In this document: one piece after another, positions 1-7,932 of the stretch
How positions within the stretch are numbered: position 1 is the stretch's first letter
Layout of the letters: each line of letters starts with the position of its first letter
From: Clostridia bacterium
GTDB taxonomy: Bacteria > Bacillota > Clostridia > Oscillospirales > CAG-382
Reading direction: 5' to 3'
Assembly: GCA_017560285.1 (NCBI GenBank)
Contig: JAFYOG010000056.1
Location: forward strand, 1 to 8,979
DNA: 8,979 nt
Notes under the pieces: model-generated
Told to the model about the DNA's origin: nothing
The model's database searches: none
Seen by the model: only the letters and a program-made list of their open reading frames with translations
Made by a program: the position numbers and the translations under genes

Positions 1-1766
1 CAAAGAATGCCGTTTTCTATATCGATACCGCAAAGGGTAATTTCCTGACCTATTTCCAAAGCAAGTATACGGTCGCGGTTAACCTCGCTTACGGGCTTGG
101 TCTTTTGGTAAGAGGTCATTATTAAAATTTGGTTTTCTTCCAAGGTGATGTTATCTTTGTATTTTTCGTACTTCGCCAAAACCTTGTATTTATTATCGGA
201 AACCTTTTCTGCCAAAACACCATAGGAATAGCCGTAGCCCGCGTTAATTTGGGTAAGCTCGCCGCCGTTGAATTCAGCGGTGAACAGCGAGCAGTTGCCT
301 GTTGCTACGCTGGCATCTAAAAGGTTTACGTAGATAAAATCGGTAAGCTTTTCTTGGTTGGGGAAGTTGGTTTCGTCCTTAATATAAGCAATAGCGTTTG
401 CAAGGTCGGTGTTGCTTTGCTTCCAAGCATCGTTGCCTGCAAGGTTATTGTTATACGCAAGGTAAGCAGATTTATAAGCGGATTGAATATATGCGTTGGC
501 TTCGGCGCTGTAATCGCCTGCAAAAAGCGCTTCTGCCGCTTTTAGGGTTTCGCCTAAATCTATACGGGGAGTTTCGGGCTTTTCTACAACAAGCACAACG
601 TCGGTTACCTTACGGTATTGGTTATAAACCATATCCTTGCCCTCTACCCACATTGCGGTAGATCCACCGCCATCTAAGCGCACTGCGTTTTCGCAGCCAA
701 GGTCAAGCAATTCCTGGGCGATATCTCTTAACGTTGCGCCGGAAGCTTCGTAAAATTCGCTTGCTATAAAATAATAGTTGCCTTCGCTGTCCCAACCGAA
801 CGCTGTCCAGGTATCGATCTGGGTGGTGGAATGTATAATAGTGTTTTGGGACGCGGCAATGTTGCTTCCGTTGCGGGCAATCCAATAGGTAGAGCCGATT
901 GCGGAATAGGCGTTGTTCATTGCCAATTTGGAATTAGAAATGGTTTCGGTAACGGTGATTTCCACAGAATCGCCCTCTGCAAGGTCGGTAACGTAAGCGG
1001 CGTAAGCGGAATCTGCCTTAACGAACAAGATAAATTCGTCTTTTGCGGTAACGTTGGTTTTGCCGTAAAAAGAATCGGCGGTAACGCTAACCACGGTGCC
1101 CTGCAGGGTTTCGCCAACAGAAAGGCGGGTGCCGTTGGATTTTTTGCAAAGGATTTCGTAACCGATTTGCTCTTCATCGGTAAAATCGCCCTTGGCATAG
1201 CTATCGAAATAATGGAATCTGCCCTTTACGCTGTCGTTTGCCAGCTTATAGGCGGTGTAATCCTTATTTATCATACCTATGGGTTTTTCAATGCTTTCGC
1301 CGTTAATTGTCATGGCGTAGCTTAGCTTGCTGGATACCAAGGTAGGGTTGCCCTTATAATCGAAGGCGGTAAGAATGCATTCTACGCCGTCGCGGGCTTG
1401 GGCATAAACAAGCTCTTCGTTATAAATAAGGTCATCGCAGGGGTCGCCGTTGGACATATCGAAGAACGCGGCGTTTATTGCGCCGTAAACCTTATAGCCC
1501 TCTGCCTTTGCCGCCGCAACGTGGTCGGCAATAGATGCGGTTTTGCCGGCGGTGCCGGTGTATGCCATGGGCACGTAGCCGTCGTTGGTGTTAAAATGCA
1601 AAACGTTATAGGAATTTTCCTTTTCGGAATAAGCACCCGTGCTTACGTAATCGTAAAAGGTTACGCCGTCGATGGTGCTTGTAGGTTCTTGCGGGAGCGC
1701 CGATGCTACGGAATAAGCGGGGATCAGAAGCAATGCTGCCAATAATACGGAAATCAGCTTTTTCAT
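1..1766 (-). CDS. Secreted phosphodiester glycosidase (NAGPA-domain protein), C-terminus cut by window edge
   Basis: The reading frame opens at ATG 1764-1766 and stays open for 588 codons to the left edge, so the C-terminus is missing. A Sec signal peptide is clear: MKK, a hydrophobic run to about residue 18, then a likely cut after A23 (VASA/LPQ). Residues about 35-390 look like the NAGPA family (phosphodiester alpha-N-acetylglucosaminidase, 'uncovering enzyme'): INAAFFD at 97-103 matches its early conserved strand, and LDGGGSTAM at 364-372 is its hallmark loop. Family members cleave sugar-phosphate diesters; bacterial substrates are mostly unproven. Residues 401-464 form a helical module resembling FIVAR repeats (spacer or sugar-binding); the part after 465 is unassigned. 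A strong AAGGAGG (1774-1780) sits 7 bases before the ATG and fixes the start. It lies downstream of the dockerin phosphoesterase gene, past a terminator; I see no clear promoter of its own. Family call is firm; substrate is unknown. Confidence 0.85.
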   Translation of the reverse strand, partial: MKKLISVLLAALLLIPAYSVASALPQEPTSTIDGVTFYDYVSTGAYSEKENSYNVLHFNTNDGYVPMAYTGTAGKTASIADHVAAAKAEGYKVYGAINAAFFDMSNGDPCDDLIYNEELVYAQARDGVECILTAFDYKGNPTLVSSKLSYAMTINGESIEKPIGMINKDYTAYKLANDSVKGRFHYFDSYAKGDFTDEEQIGYEILCKKSNGTRLSVGETLQGTVVSVTADSFYGKTNVTAKDEFILFVKADSAYAAYVTDLAEGDSVEITVTETISNSKLAMNNAYSAIGSTYWIARNGSNIAASQNTIIHSTTQIDTWTAFGWDSEGNYYFIASEFYEASGATLRDIAQELLDLGCENAVRLDGGGSTAMWVEGKDMVYNQYRKVTDVVLVVEKPETPRIDLGETLKAAEALFAGDYSAEANAYIQSAYKSAYLAYNNNLAGNDAWKQSNTDLANAIAYIKDETNFPNQEKLTDFIYVNLLDASVATGNCSLFTAEFNGGELTQINAGYGYSYGVLAEKVSDNKYKVLAKYEKYKDNITLEENQILIMTSYQKTKPVSEVNRDRILALEIGQEITLCGIDIENGIL

Positions 1767-1801
1767 GCGGGGTCCTCCTTTGTTTGTTACGTTTGATAAG
1801 G

Positions 1802-1836
1802 TATAAAAATCCACGCGCTTGTCGCGGATTTTTATA
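1802..1836 (-). terminator. Intrinsic terminator after the dockerin phosphoesterase gene
   Basis: An 11-bp inverted repeat (1802-1812 with 1826-1836) is extended by an inner GCG/CGC pairing (1815-1817 with 1823-1825) around a 5-base loop. Read on the minus strand, the 3' arm ends GGATTTTTATA, giving the U-run. It begins 6 bases past the stop codon at 1842 and separates the phosphoesterase from the next gene. The arms are AT-rich, so termination may be partial and allow read-through into the NAGPA gene. Confidence 0.7.
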
Positions 1837-1841
1837 TTTAT

Positions 1842-4580
1842 TTATTGAATAGTATAGGTACCGAAGTATGCGCGTTTTAACAACAGATAATCTCTTGCAT
1901 CGATTTTGCCGTTGCCGTTAATATCGGCAACATTATCGGCACAGGTTAAGGTATAAGTGCCGAAGTATGCTCTCTTAAGCAAGAGGTAATCTCTTGCATC
2001 TATTTTGCCGTTGCCGTTAACGTCGCCTACCACATATTCGGGGTCGGGATCGGGATCGGGATCGGGATCAGGGTCGGGGTCGGGGTCGGGTTCAGGCTTG
2101 GGATCGGGGTCGGGTTCGGGGTCGGGATCGGGGTCGGGGTTGGGCGTGGTATTATAGCTTCCGCCCAAGGCACCGTATGCCGCTATTTCGGAAATAAAGG
2201 TATAGCCACCGCGGTTCATACGAATTTCGATTGCATCGGCAACGATGCCGTTAAGGTTAAGCTCGAGCTTTACGTAATTGTCGGTATCGGCAACGTTGGC
2301 AGGGGGTAAAGTAAATTCGCCTATATTAAAGACGTTGCCATCTTTATCGTAACCCACAACACCTGCCCAAGAGGGCCATTTAACACCGGAGCCAAGGTCG
2401 GGTGCAACGTATGCAACTATTTTATTAAGGGTATGGGTGCCTTCTAAATCTACCTTAACCCAGCTGTAATTTATACCTGCGTCTTTAATATCGGGGGTGC
2501 CGTCGTGCAAGCCGTACCAAGCTGCATCGGTATATGCCTTTACCTTGGGAAGCTTGCCGTTTGTTAAGGTTTTGCCGCCCTCGTCGGGATAATTTATAGC
2601 TGCGTTGGGATCGTATTGCCAATTAGCTTCTCTGCCGCCATCTCTATATGGAAGCGAGGTAGTGTAGGATTTGTTGTACGCCACGTTATCGGTTATATCA
2701 AAATCGGGTCTGGGAAGAATTTCCTTGCCCGTTTTGGTAATTTGAAATCTATCTAAAACAGCTTTATTATCTACACGGTATGTGGTAATGCTAAAGGTAG
2801 TATCGGTAACGTCTACAGCGGTAAAGGTTGCAATATGCTGAGATTTTACCGCAACGTGGGGTGTTTTGGAATCGTCCATCATATCGTAATATTTACTGCC
2901 GGTAGAGCTGCAAGCGGTTAGATAAAGAATTCCGCAAGGGTCGGTTACGGCAGATTGAACGCCCTCGGCAGTATAGGGGGTGAAGCCTTCTTCTATCATA
3001 TAACTGCGGGCATAAATATGCTCGTGGCCGGAAAGCACAACGTCTATATCTAAGCTATCGAACAAGGGTGCATACAGCTCGCGGCGCTGTGCCATGGCAT
3101 CGGCAGTAAAATACGAGCCCGCGCCGAACATAGAAAAGTGCATAACCGCTATTTTCCATTTTACGTTGGGGTTTGCGCTTATTGCGCCGTTTAGGAACGC
3201 AGTATGCTCTGCCATATTAGAGCTGTTAGTGTTAATGTGCATAAACAAGGTGTTGTTATAAGTATACCAATAATCGCCACCTGCTTTAGAAGCACCGTAC
3301 ACCTCGCCGTTCATAACGGTGTTGGGCGGATTATAGTGATTATCGTATGGGCTTGCATCGTATTCGGTAACACCGGTGTAGTTATCGTTTTCGTGGTTAC
3401 CCATAGAGTTGGCAAACGCCAAGGTGGGCATATAATTAGGAGCAAACAAGCCCTGATAATATCTTTCGCGGGTGCAAACCTCTACTTGGTCCCCTGCGGA
3501 AACAAGCAAGGTTGCGTTGGGCACAACCTCGGTAGCGGTTTTTAGGGTTGTGTTCCAAAGTCCTGCATCGTCCAACACTCCCCAAGATGCGCCTACCTGC
3601 GGGTCGCCCACGTAGATAAAGCTGAAGCTGTCGGTCTTTGCGGTTTTAAAATAGAAGTTTTTGGAAACCGCGCCGTCGTTTACAATACGGTAAACGTATT
3701 GGGTATCGGGCTGTAGGTTCTTTATGGTTGCGCGGTGAATATAGGTCTCGCCAAGCTTTTTTGCGGTGGTGTTTACCGTGGTATATTCTGCGGGAAAGCT
3801 GTTGCCGTTGCGTACCGCATATTGAACGCTTCCGTTGGCAGAGGGGAAATACCAGTTGAAATTACGTTCAAGCTCGGTTGCGCCAACGTTCATAACAAGG
3901 TATTCCTGCATTACCAACGAGGGCATACTGAACCAAACGTCAGAGCTGTTGGAGCGCTGGTTATGAAGTTCTACCGCGATAACGTTATCGCCTGCAACAA
4001 GCAACGATGTATCTACGTAAAATGTTGCGGTTACAGGGTCGGTTGCGCCGTGACCCCCGTAAGAAAGGTTGGTTTCGAACCCGCCCTCGGGCTCGTGGAA
4101 TGCGGCAACGCGGGTGCCGTTTATATAAACGATAGCCGCATCGTCATAGCTGATAGTGCCCACCATAACCAAGCCGTCTGTGGGAGGCTCGCCCTTTATT
4201 TTAAAGGTACTGCGGAAGAAATAGGTAGGGATACAGGTGTTATCGGATTGATAATGGTTTAGCAAAACGGTTGGGGTAAAGTTGCCCGCGCTGTCCAACG
4301 GGGCAAGCTGACCGCTTTTTGCGCCGAATTTGCCGTTGGCAGACTTCCAAGAGCTATCATCGTACCCAAGCTTTGTCCAGCGGGTACGGTCGGAAGAAGA
4401 GCCGGGGTCGATGCCGTTATCAAGGTACTTCCATTTACTGCTTAGATTTATTACGGGCGAAATTTGGGTTGTATCGTCGGCTATAACGGGCTTTGCGGTA
4501 TCGTTTATTAACAAAACCGAAAGCGCTGTCAACAATAGCGCCGCAACAAGAACAACACTTATTAATCCTTTGCGCAACAT
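1842..4580 (-). CDS. Secreted purple-acid-phosphatase-like metallophosphoesterase with C-terminal type I dockerin
   Basis: 912 residues. Layout: signal peptide or membrane anchor (1 to about 34); a beta-sandwich galactose-binding-like domain (about 45-225, with DDAAIVYING and GDNVIAVELH motifs); a fibronectin-III-like phosphatase N-domain (about 232-314); a calcineurin-type metallophosphoesterase (about 318-615); a discoidin/F5-8C-like domain (about 632-806); a Pro-Asp linker (813-848); and a dockerin (851-910). Metal-site motifs are all present: GDPQ (D326), GDQ (D364), GNHE (N395, H396), H481 and GHEH (H519, H521). The first motif is DPQ instead of DxH, as in many bacterial purple-acid-phosphatase relatives. 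The dockerin has two F-hand calcium loops (D853/N855/N857/D864 and D886/N888/N890/D897), so the enzyme should dock to a cohesin on a cell-surface or secreted scaffold. AAGGAG (4587-4592) is 6 bases before the ATG, and the upstream membrane gene stops at 4593, so the two are probably cotranscribed. The phosphate substrate is unknown. Confidence 0.9.
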   Translation of the reverse strand: MLRKGLISVVLVAALLLTALSVLLINDTAKPVIADDTTQISPVINLSSKWKYLDNGIDPGSSSDRTRWTKLGYDDSSWKSANGKFGAKSGQLAPLDSAGNFTPTVLLNHYQSDNTCIPTYFFRSTFKIKGEPPTDGLVMVGTISYDDAAIVYINGTRVAAFHEPEGGFETNLSYGGHGATDPVTATFYVDTSLLVAGDNVIAVELHNQRSNSSDVWFSMPSLVMQEYLVMNVGATELERNFNWYFPSANGSVQYAVRNGNSFPAEYTTVNTTAKKLGETYIHRATIKNLQPDTQYVYRIVNDGAVSKNFYFKTAKTDSFSFIYVGDPQVGASWGVLDDAGLWNTTLKTATEVVPNATLLVSAGDQVEVCTRERYYQGLFAPNYMPTLAFANSMGNHENDNYTGVTEYDASPYDNHYNPPNTVMNGEVYGASKAGGDYWYTYNNTLFMHINTNSSNMAEHTAFLNGAISANPNVKWKIAVMHFSMFGAGSYFTADAMAQRRELYAPLFDSLDIDVVLSGHEHIYARSYMIEEGFTPYTAEGVQSAVTDPCGILYLTACSSTGSKYYDMMDDSKTPHVAVKSQHIATFTAVDVTDTTFSITTYRVDNKAVLDRFQITKTGKEILPRPDFDITDNVAYNKSYTTSLPYRDGGREANWQYDPNAAINYPDEGGKTLTNGKLPKVKAYTDAAWYGLHDGTPDIKDAGINYSWVKVDLEGTHTLNKIVAYVAPDLGSGVKWPSWAGVVGYDKDGNVFNIGEFTLPPANVADTDNYVKLELNLNGIVADAIEIRMNRGGYTFISEIAAYGALGGSYNTTPNPDPDPDPEPDPDPKPEPDPDPDPDPDPDPDPDPEYVVGDVNGNGKIDARDYLLLKRAYFGTYTLTCADNVADINGNGKIDARDYLLLKRAYFGTYTIQ
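1849..2028 (-). repeat. Tandem dockerin F-hand repeats
   Basis: Two calcium-binding repeats encode almost the same protein segment (residues 853-877 and 886-910; 24 of 25 aligned residues match, the one change being V to I after the first Asp). Aligning the DNA by eye gives about 11 differences over 68 bases, mostly silent. Confidence 0.85.
2037..2144 (-). repeat. Pro-Asp linker coded by a G-run-rich hexanucleotide repeat
   Basis: The linker (residues 813-848) is an almost pure Pro-Asp/Glu alternation. Nearly every Pro is CCC, so the plus (template) strand carries about 17 runs of GGG or GGGG, mostly separated by TC, ATC or TTC. This gives a flexible, acidic, extended spacer between the discoidin-like domain and the dockerin, typical of scaffold-bound enzymes. 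Copy number may vary by slippage. Confidence 0.85.
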
Positions 4581-4592
4581 GTAATACTCCTT

Positions 4593-5246
4593 TTATACAG
4601 TTATATATTTTTTAAGGAACAGCCACAAAGCGGTATGCAAAAGCACTTCGCCGCAAAGCAGCAGCACCGATAAGACGATAGCCCCAATTAATTCGCCAAC
4701 CATACCAAAGCTTACGGCGTATGCGCCGTAGCATATGCCCACGGCAACCACTATGGCGGGAATTATGCTTAAAGCCACCGATACAAGCATTATGGGATGC
4801 TTTGGTTTTTGCTTTGCCAAGCAGAAAGCGCCGAATGCAAAAATTGCAACGCACGCCGCGGCAACGCACCAAACGGTTGCGGAATTAACGCCGTAAAGAT
4901 ATTGATAAAGCAATGCGTAAAGCAAAAACCTTATGCCAAGCAGGCAATATGCCCCAAGCAGGGTGTTTTGCATTTTGTTTTTGGGGTAACCATTGGTTAA
5001 ATAAAGGGGAAACATAAAATAAGGGGCAATAAATACCAAGGCGCCCAAGGACATAAGCAATGCCGCAAAAATGTTAAATTCCTTAGAAAATTCGGCAATA
5101 AAGGTTTTTGAAAAAGCGATATACAGCATTAAAACGCCGTAAAGCACGCCCCAAATTACCGATATTTTAAAAAGCCTGCGGGGGATAATTATGTTTTCTG
5201 TCCTTATTTGGGTTTCTGTTTTATATTTAGCGTATTTTTTGCCCAT
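4593..5246 (-). CDS. Six-helix integral membrane protein of unknown function
   Basis: 217 residues. After a basic, hydrophilic N-terminus (MGKKYAKYKTETQ...) there are about six hydrophobic segments: about 26-46, 58-83, 95-118, 122-144, 151-178 and 184-211. No catalytic motif is recognisable. AAAGAGG (5254-5260) lies 7 bases before the ATG. The gene starts 15 bp after the ABC permease stop and ends 12 bp before the phosphoesterase start, within the next gene's ribosome-site region. That spacing argues for one transcript and for a job linked to the exporter, for example as an accessory membrane subunit; this is inference from position only. Confidence 0.8.
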   Translation of the reverse strand: MGKKYAKYKTETQIRTENIIIPRRLFKISVIWGVLYGVLMLYIAFSKTFIAEFSKEFNIFAALLMSLGALVFIAPYFMFPLYLTNGYPKNKMQNTLLGAYCLLGIRFLLYALLYQYLYGVNSATVWCVAAACVAIFAFGAFCLAKQKPKHPIMLVSVALSIIPAIVVAVGICYGAYAVSFGMVGELIGAIVLSVLLLCGEVLLHTALWLFLKKYITV

Positions 5247-5261
5247 AAAAAAGCCTCTTTG

Positions 5262-6161
5262 TTAATTTTTGGCGGATTTTTTAGCAGAATTAAGCAATAT
5301 ATAAACGCCTGCAAGCGCAATTACCGAAGCGGCAAGGAAGGTTAGCATTGCATAGACGGGAACCTTGGTTCCAAAGAAATAAAGGTTGCAATCCAGCGTA
5401 TCCTTTAGGCTGTTTATAAATTCCAAGGGGTAATTATCGCTTTCCATACTGCCCAAAACGCCGTTTAACGCGTGGTTGCGAAGCATAGAGGTGGCATAGG
5501 TGCCGGGCAGGAACATTAATATTTTTTGCAAGCCCTCTCCGAACGAGGATATAGGCATATATGCGCCGCAGATAAAGCCGTAGCCTGCGCTTATAACGGT
5601 GCCCACCGCGGAAATTTGACCTTGGGTGTTTAAAAAGAAGTTTATAACCGAAGACAGCGCCGTGCCGAAGAACACAAGCAATATTACGTCGAAAACAAGC
5701 ATTAATACGTCGGCAACCGATAAATACCAGCCCAGCGCACCAAGATAAATTAAGCCAAGGCAAAGGGCAACCAAGCAGATTATAAGCGAAGAAATTAGGG
5801 TTGCGAAATAATAGCTTACCGAAAGAACCGACGGTTTTATAGGTGAAATGCGTATATCCTTTATACTGCCGTTAGCCTTATCCTGCACCATAAGGAAGTT
5901 TGCGCAGAAGGGCACGGTTACGCAGGAAACCGAAAGCAACGAGGAAACAAGCTGACCGCCTGCAAGGGCGTTGGCAAAGCTATCGGCAAGGGTAAGCCCT
6001 GCGGGGATGTTTGCGGTAAAGCTGTCTTTATAAACGTTAAACAAAAAGGTTGCGTAAAGCACAAGCAATATTGCGGGGGTGATAAGCGACGTAAAAAACA
6101 TACCCTTATCTTTAAAAAACATTTTTGTGTTACGCTTTATAAGTATGGAAAGTGTTTTCAT
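5262..6161 (-). CDS. ABC-2 type exporter permease
   Basis: 299 residues with about six membrane segments (about 22-44, 70-92, 113-141, 149-177, 184-205, 268-290). The basic amphipathic N-terminus (ILIKRNTKMFFKDKG) before helix 1, the mid-protein DKANGSIKDIRISPIK segment, and the GAYMPISSFGEG...LPGTY motif (199-221) are typical of DrrB/NodJ-type ABC-2 permeases, which pair with a separate ATPase to export drugs, lipids or glycans. The ATG overlaps the ATPase TGA as ATGA (6158-6161), implying translational coupling; GGAGG (6171-6175) is 9 bases upstream. Residues 238-266 form a longer hydrophilic segment before the last helix, probably extracellular. The cargo cannot be told from sequence. Confidence 0.9.
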   Translation of the reverse strand: MKTLSILIKRNTKMFFKDKGMFFTSLITPAILLVLYATFLFNVYKDSFTANIPAGLTLADSFANALAGGQLVSSLLSVSCVTVPFCANFLMVQDKANGSIKDIRISPIKPSVLSVSYYFATLISSLIICLVALCLGLIYLGALGWYLSVADVLMLVFDVILLVFFGTALSSVINFFLNTQGQISAVGTVISAGYGFICGAYMPISSFGEGLQKILMFLPGTYATSMLRNHALNGVLGSMESDNYPLEFINSLKDTLDCNLYFFGTKVPVYAMLTFLAASVIALAGVYILLNSAKKSAKN

Positions 6162-7066
6162 TTTTCGGCACCTCCAAGCTGTTTACCCGTTACCGCAAGG
6201 AAAACGTCATCCATTTTGCCCTTGGTAATTTCGTAATCGGTAAATATATGGGGGTGTTTAATAATAAGCTCGGTAGCCGCTTGGGTGTTGGGCACGAAAA
6301 TTTTATAGGCATCCCTTATGGCTTCGTATTCCGTACCAAGCTGTTTTACCGCTTCTTCGGTTACGTTATAAAGGGTTATATAATCGCCTGTGAAGCTGTT
6401 TTTAAGCTGCAAGGGTGTGCCGTTGGCAGAAATTTTGCCGCTGTCGATAATAACCACGTAATCTGCCTCTGCCGCTTCCTCCATATAGTGGGTGGTAAGA
6501 AAAACGGTAAGGTTTTCGGTCTTACGCAGGGTTGTTATTACATTCCACAAAATTTTGCGGGTTTGAGGGTCCAAGCCCGTGGTGGGTTCGTCAAGAATTA
6601 ATATTTTCGGTTTGTGTATTAGCGCCCTTGCAATATCTATACGGCGGCGCTGACCGCCCGAAAGCTTGCCCACGGGGCGTTTTAGCAAATCTTTAAATTC
6701 TAAAATATCGCAAAGCCAATTAAGCCGTTCTTTAAAGCTATCGCCCACAATGCCGTAAAGGGCGGCGCGGCTTTGAAGATTATCCTGCACGGAAAGGGGC
6801 ATATCTAAAACCGAGCTTTGGTAAACCACCCCAAGACAGCCTTTAATTTGGGCGGAGTGGGTATCTAAATCCATACCGTCGATAACAATTTTGCCCGCAT
6901 CCTTAGAAAGCTGACCGCACATAATGTTTATGGTGGTGGATTTCCCCGCCCCGTTAATGCCCAAAAAGGCAAACAGCTCGCCTTGCTTTACCTTTAGGCT
7001 AAGGTCCTGCACCGCTTTTACTTCCTCGAAGGATTTTGAGAGATTTTTAATTTCGATAATGTTCAT
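6158..7066 (-). CDS. ABC exporter ATP-binding protein (DrrA-like)
   Basis: 302 residues from the preferred start. It holds every motif of an active ATPase: Walker A GINGAGKST (36-44), Q-loop Gln at 83, signature LSGGQ (135-139), Walker B ILILDEP (155-161) and H-loop His193. The C-terminus carries the DDVFLAVTG motif (286-294) shared by DrrA/NodI-type exporters. It would drive the permease encoded by the overlapping gene. The frame could extend to an ATG at 7117, but that would overlap the upstream gene by 17 bp and has no good ribosome site, whereas ATG 7064-7066 has AAGGAG 8 bases upstream and begins MNIIEIKNLSKSF, the usual N-terminus. Confidence 0.93.
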   Translation of the reverse strand: MNIIEIKNLSKSFEEVKAVQDLSLKVKQGELFAFLGINGAGKSTTINIMCGQLSKDAGKIVIDGMDLDTHSAQIKGCLGVVYQSSVLDMPLSVQDNLQSRAALYGIVGDSFKERLNWLCDILEFKDLLKRPVGKLSGGQRRRIDIARALIHKPKILILDEPTTGLDPQTRKILWNVITTLRKTENLTVFLTTHYMEEAAEADYVVIIDSGKISANGTPLQLKNSFTGDYITLYNVTEEAVKQLGTEYEAIRDAYKIFVPNTQAATELIIKHPHIFTDYEITKGKMDDVFLAVTGKQLGGAEK

Positions 7067-7074
7067 AATCCATT

Positions 7075-7082
7075 CTCCTTTC
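7075..7082 (-). promoter_or_regulatory. Ribosome binding site that fixes the ATPase start
   Basis: Minus strand GAAAGGAG lies 8 bases before ATG 7066. It decides for the internal start over the longer frame from 7117. Confidence 0.75.
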
Positions 7083-7100
7083 GGGTTGGTTTTAGCATTT

Positions 7101-7817
7101 TTATTTGTTGGGCGCAACGTTATTTGCGTCTTCGGCAGGTTTTTTGCCGTATTTGGTTGTTAACGCCAAAAGAACCTGCGAAGGCAAATAGAAAAACCAA
7201 GCTAAATTAAAGCCTGAAAAAACCAGATTATATAAAAACCCACCCGGAGCGGATATATAATCGGTTAGCATTACCTGCAACCCTATAACGGTATCGCAAA
7301 GTAAAAACAGTATAAATGCGAACATAAACATAATATTTTGCTTTAGCAACAGAGCAGATTCCGAGATATTTATAATTAAATTGGCGTAATAGCACATAGA
7401 TATAACTGCCAAGGCATCGGTGCCTTTGCCCAGCACCGCAAAGGTTACAGCCACGGCAAAGGCCGTAAGCACTGCCCTTGCAGTAAGAACCTTTTCGTTT
7501 TTTGTGCAGGAATTAAGATAAACGGCATAAAAGCCCTGTGCCGCAAGGAAGAATACCATTCCCCAAAGCTGTTGCTGTTGCGGGGCGGCAACCAAAAAAT
7601 AATCTGCCCCCACCGTGCAAGCAAGCCCTAAAATTATAAATCTGTTTTCCCTGCCGTAATGCAACAGCGCAAACAGAAAGCACAAAACTATAGATGCATA
7701 GGAAGTCCACTTAAGCAGGCTCCCGTCTGCGGTAAGTATGAAATAATATAAAACAGCCTGAACAGCCAAGAAAATAACGGTGGTTGCGCGGCTTATTTTT
7801 TGCGATTTTACAGCCAT
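7101..7817 (-). CDS. YhhN/TMEM86-family membrane protein (lysoplasmalogenase-like)
   Basis: 238 residues with about eight hydrophobic segments (about 12-30, 36-53, 59-77, 85-102, 111-129, 134-152, 160-182, 193-218), the topology of the YhhN family. GADYFLVA (70-77) followed by a GMVFFLAAQGFYAVYL helix (86-101) matches the family's GD-x-FL and F-x-x-aH/Q-x-x-Y region, and LFLLCDTVIG (170-179) matches the later conserved Asp motif. Studied members hydrolyse the vinyl-ether bond of lysoplasmalogens; plasmalogens are common in anaerobic Clostridia, so the role is plausible. The ribosome site is weak (GGGGCAAGG close to the ATG). It is first in the minus-strand gene row, 34 bp before the ABC ATPase. 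Family assignment is by motif recall, not by search. Confidence 0.75.
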   Translation of the reverse strand: MAVKSQKISRATTVIFLAVQAVLYYFILTADGSLLKWTSYASIVLCFLFALLHYGRENRFIILGLACTVGADYFLVAAPQQQQLWGMVFFLAAQGFYAVYLNSCTKNEKVLTARAVLTAFAVAVTFAVLGKGTDALAVISMCYYANLIINISESALLLKQNIMFMFAFILFLLCDTVIGLQVMLTDYISAPGGFLYNLVFSGFNLAWFFYLPSQVLLALTTKYGKKPAEDANNVAPNK

Positions 7818-7869
7818 ATGCCTTGCCCCAATTAGTATTATATATATTATTAACTATATTACCGACTTT

Positions 7870-7898
7870 AGTTTACTACTTTTGTAGCAAAATTGCAA
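7870..7898 (-). promoter_or_regulatory. Possible sigma-A promoter for the YhhN-ABC gene row
   Basis: Minus strand TTGCAA (7893-7898), a 17-base spacer and TAAACT (7870-7875) match the consensus at 4 of 6 positions in each box. A short palindrome (CTAC-TTTT-GTAG, 7878-7889) falls in the spacer. A TATAAT also occurs at 7837-7842 but lacks a good -35 box. Confidence 0.4.
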
Positions 7899-7932
7899 TA
7901 GGAAAATAAAAAAAGCGGTAGTTTCGCACTGA

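Noticed and set aside
831..1325. 164-residue plus-strand frame
   Set aside because: It is a shadow of the NAGPA gene on the opposite strand, with no ribosome site and no protein-like pattern.
3735..4262. 175-residue plus-strand frame
   Set aside because: It is antisense to the galactose-binding-like and N-domain part of the phosphoesterase gene, without a start signal.
7067..7117. Upstream ATG for the ABC ATPase (17 extra residues)
   Set aside because: It would overlap the YhhN-like gene and lacks a ribosome site, while AAGGAG precedes the ATG at 7066.
7904..7931. Possible minus-strand terminator with a T7 run
   Set aside because: The stem is only three firm base pairs and no minus-strand gene ends upstream of it.
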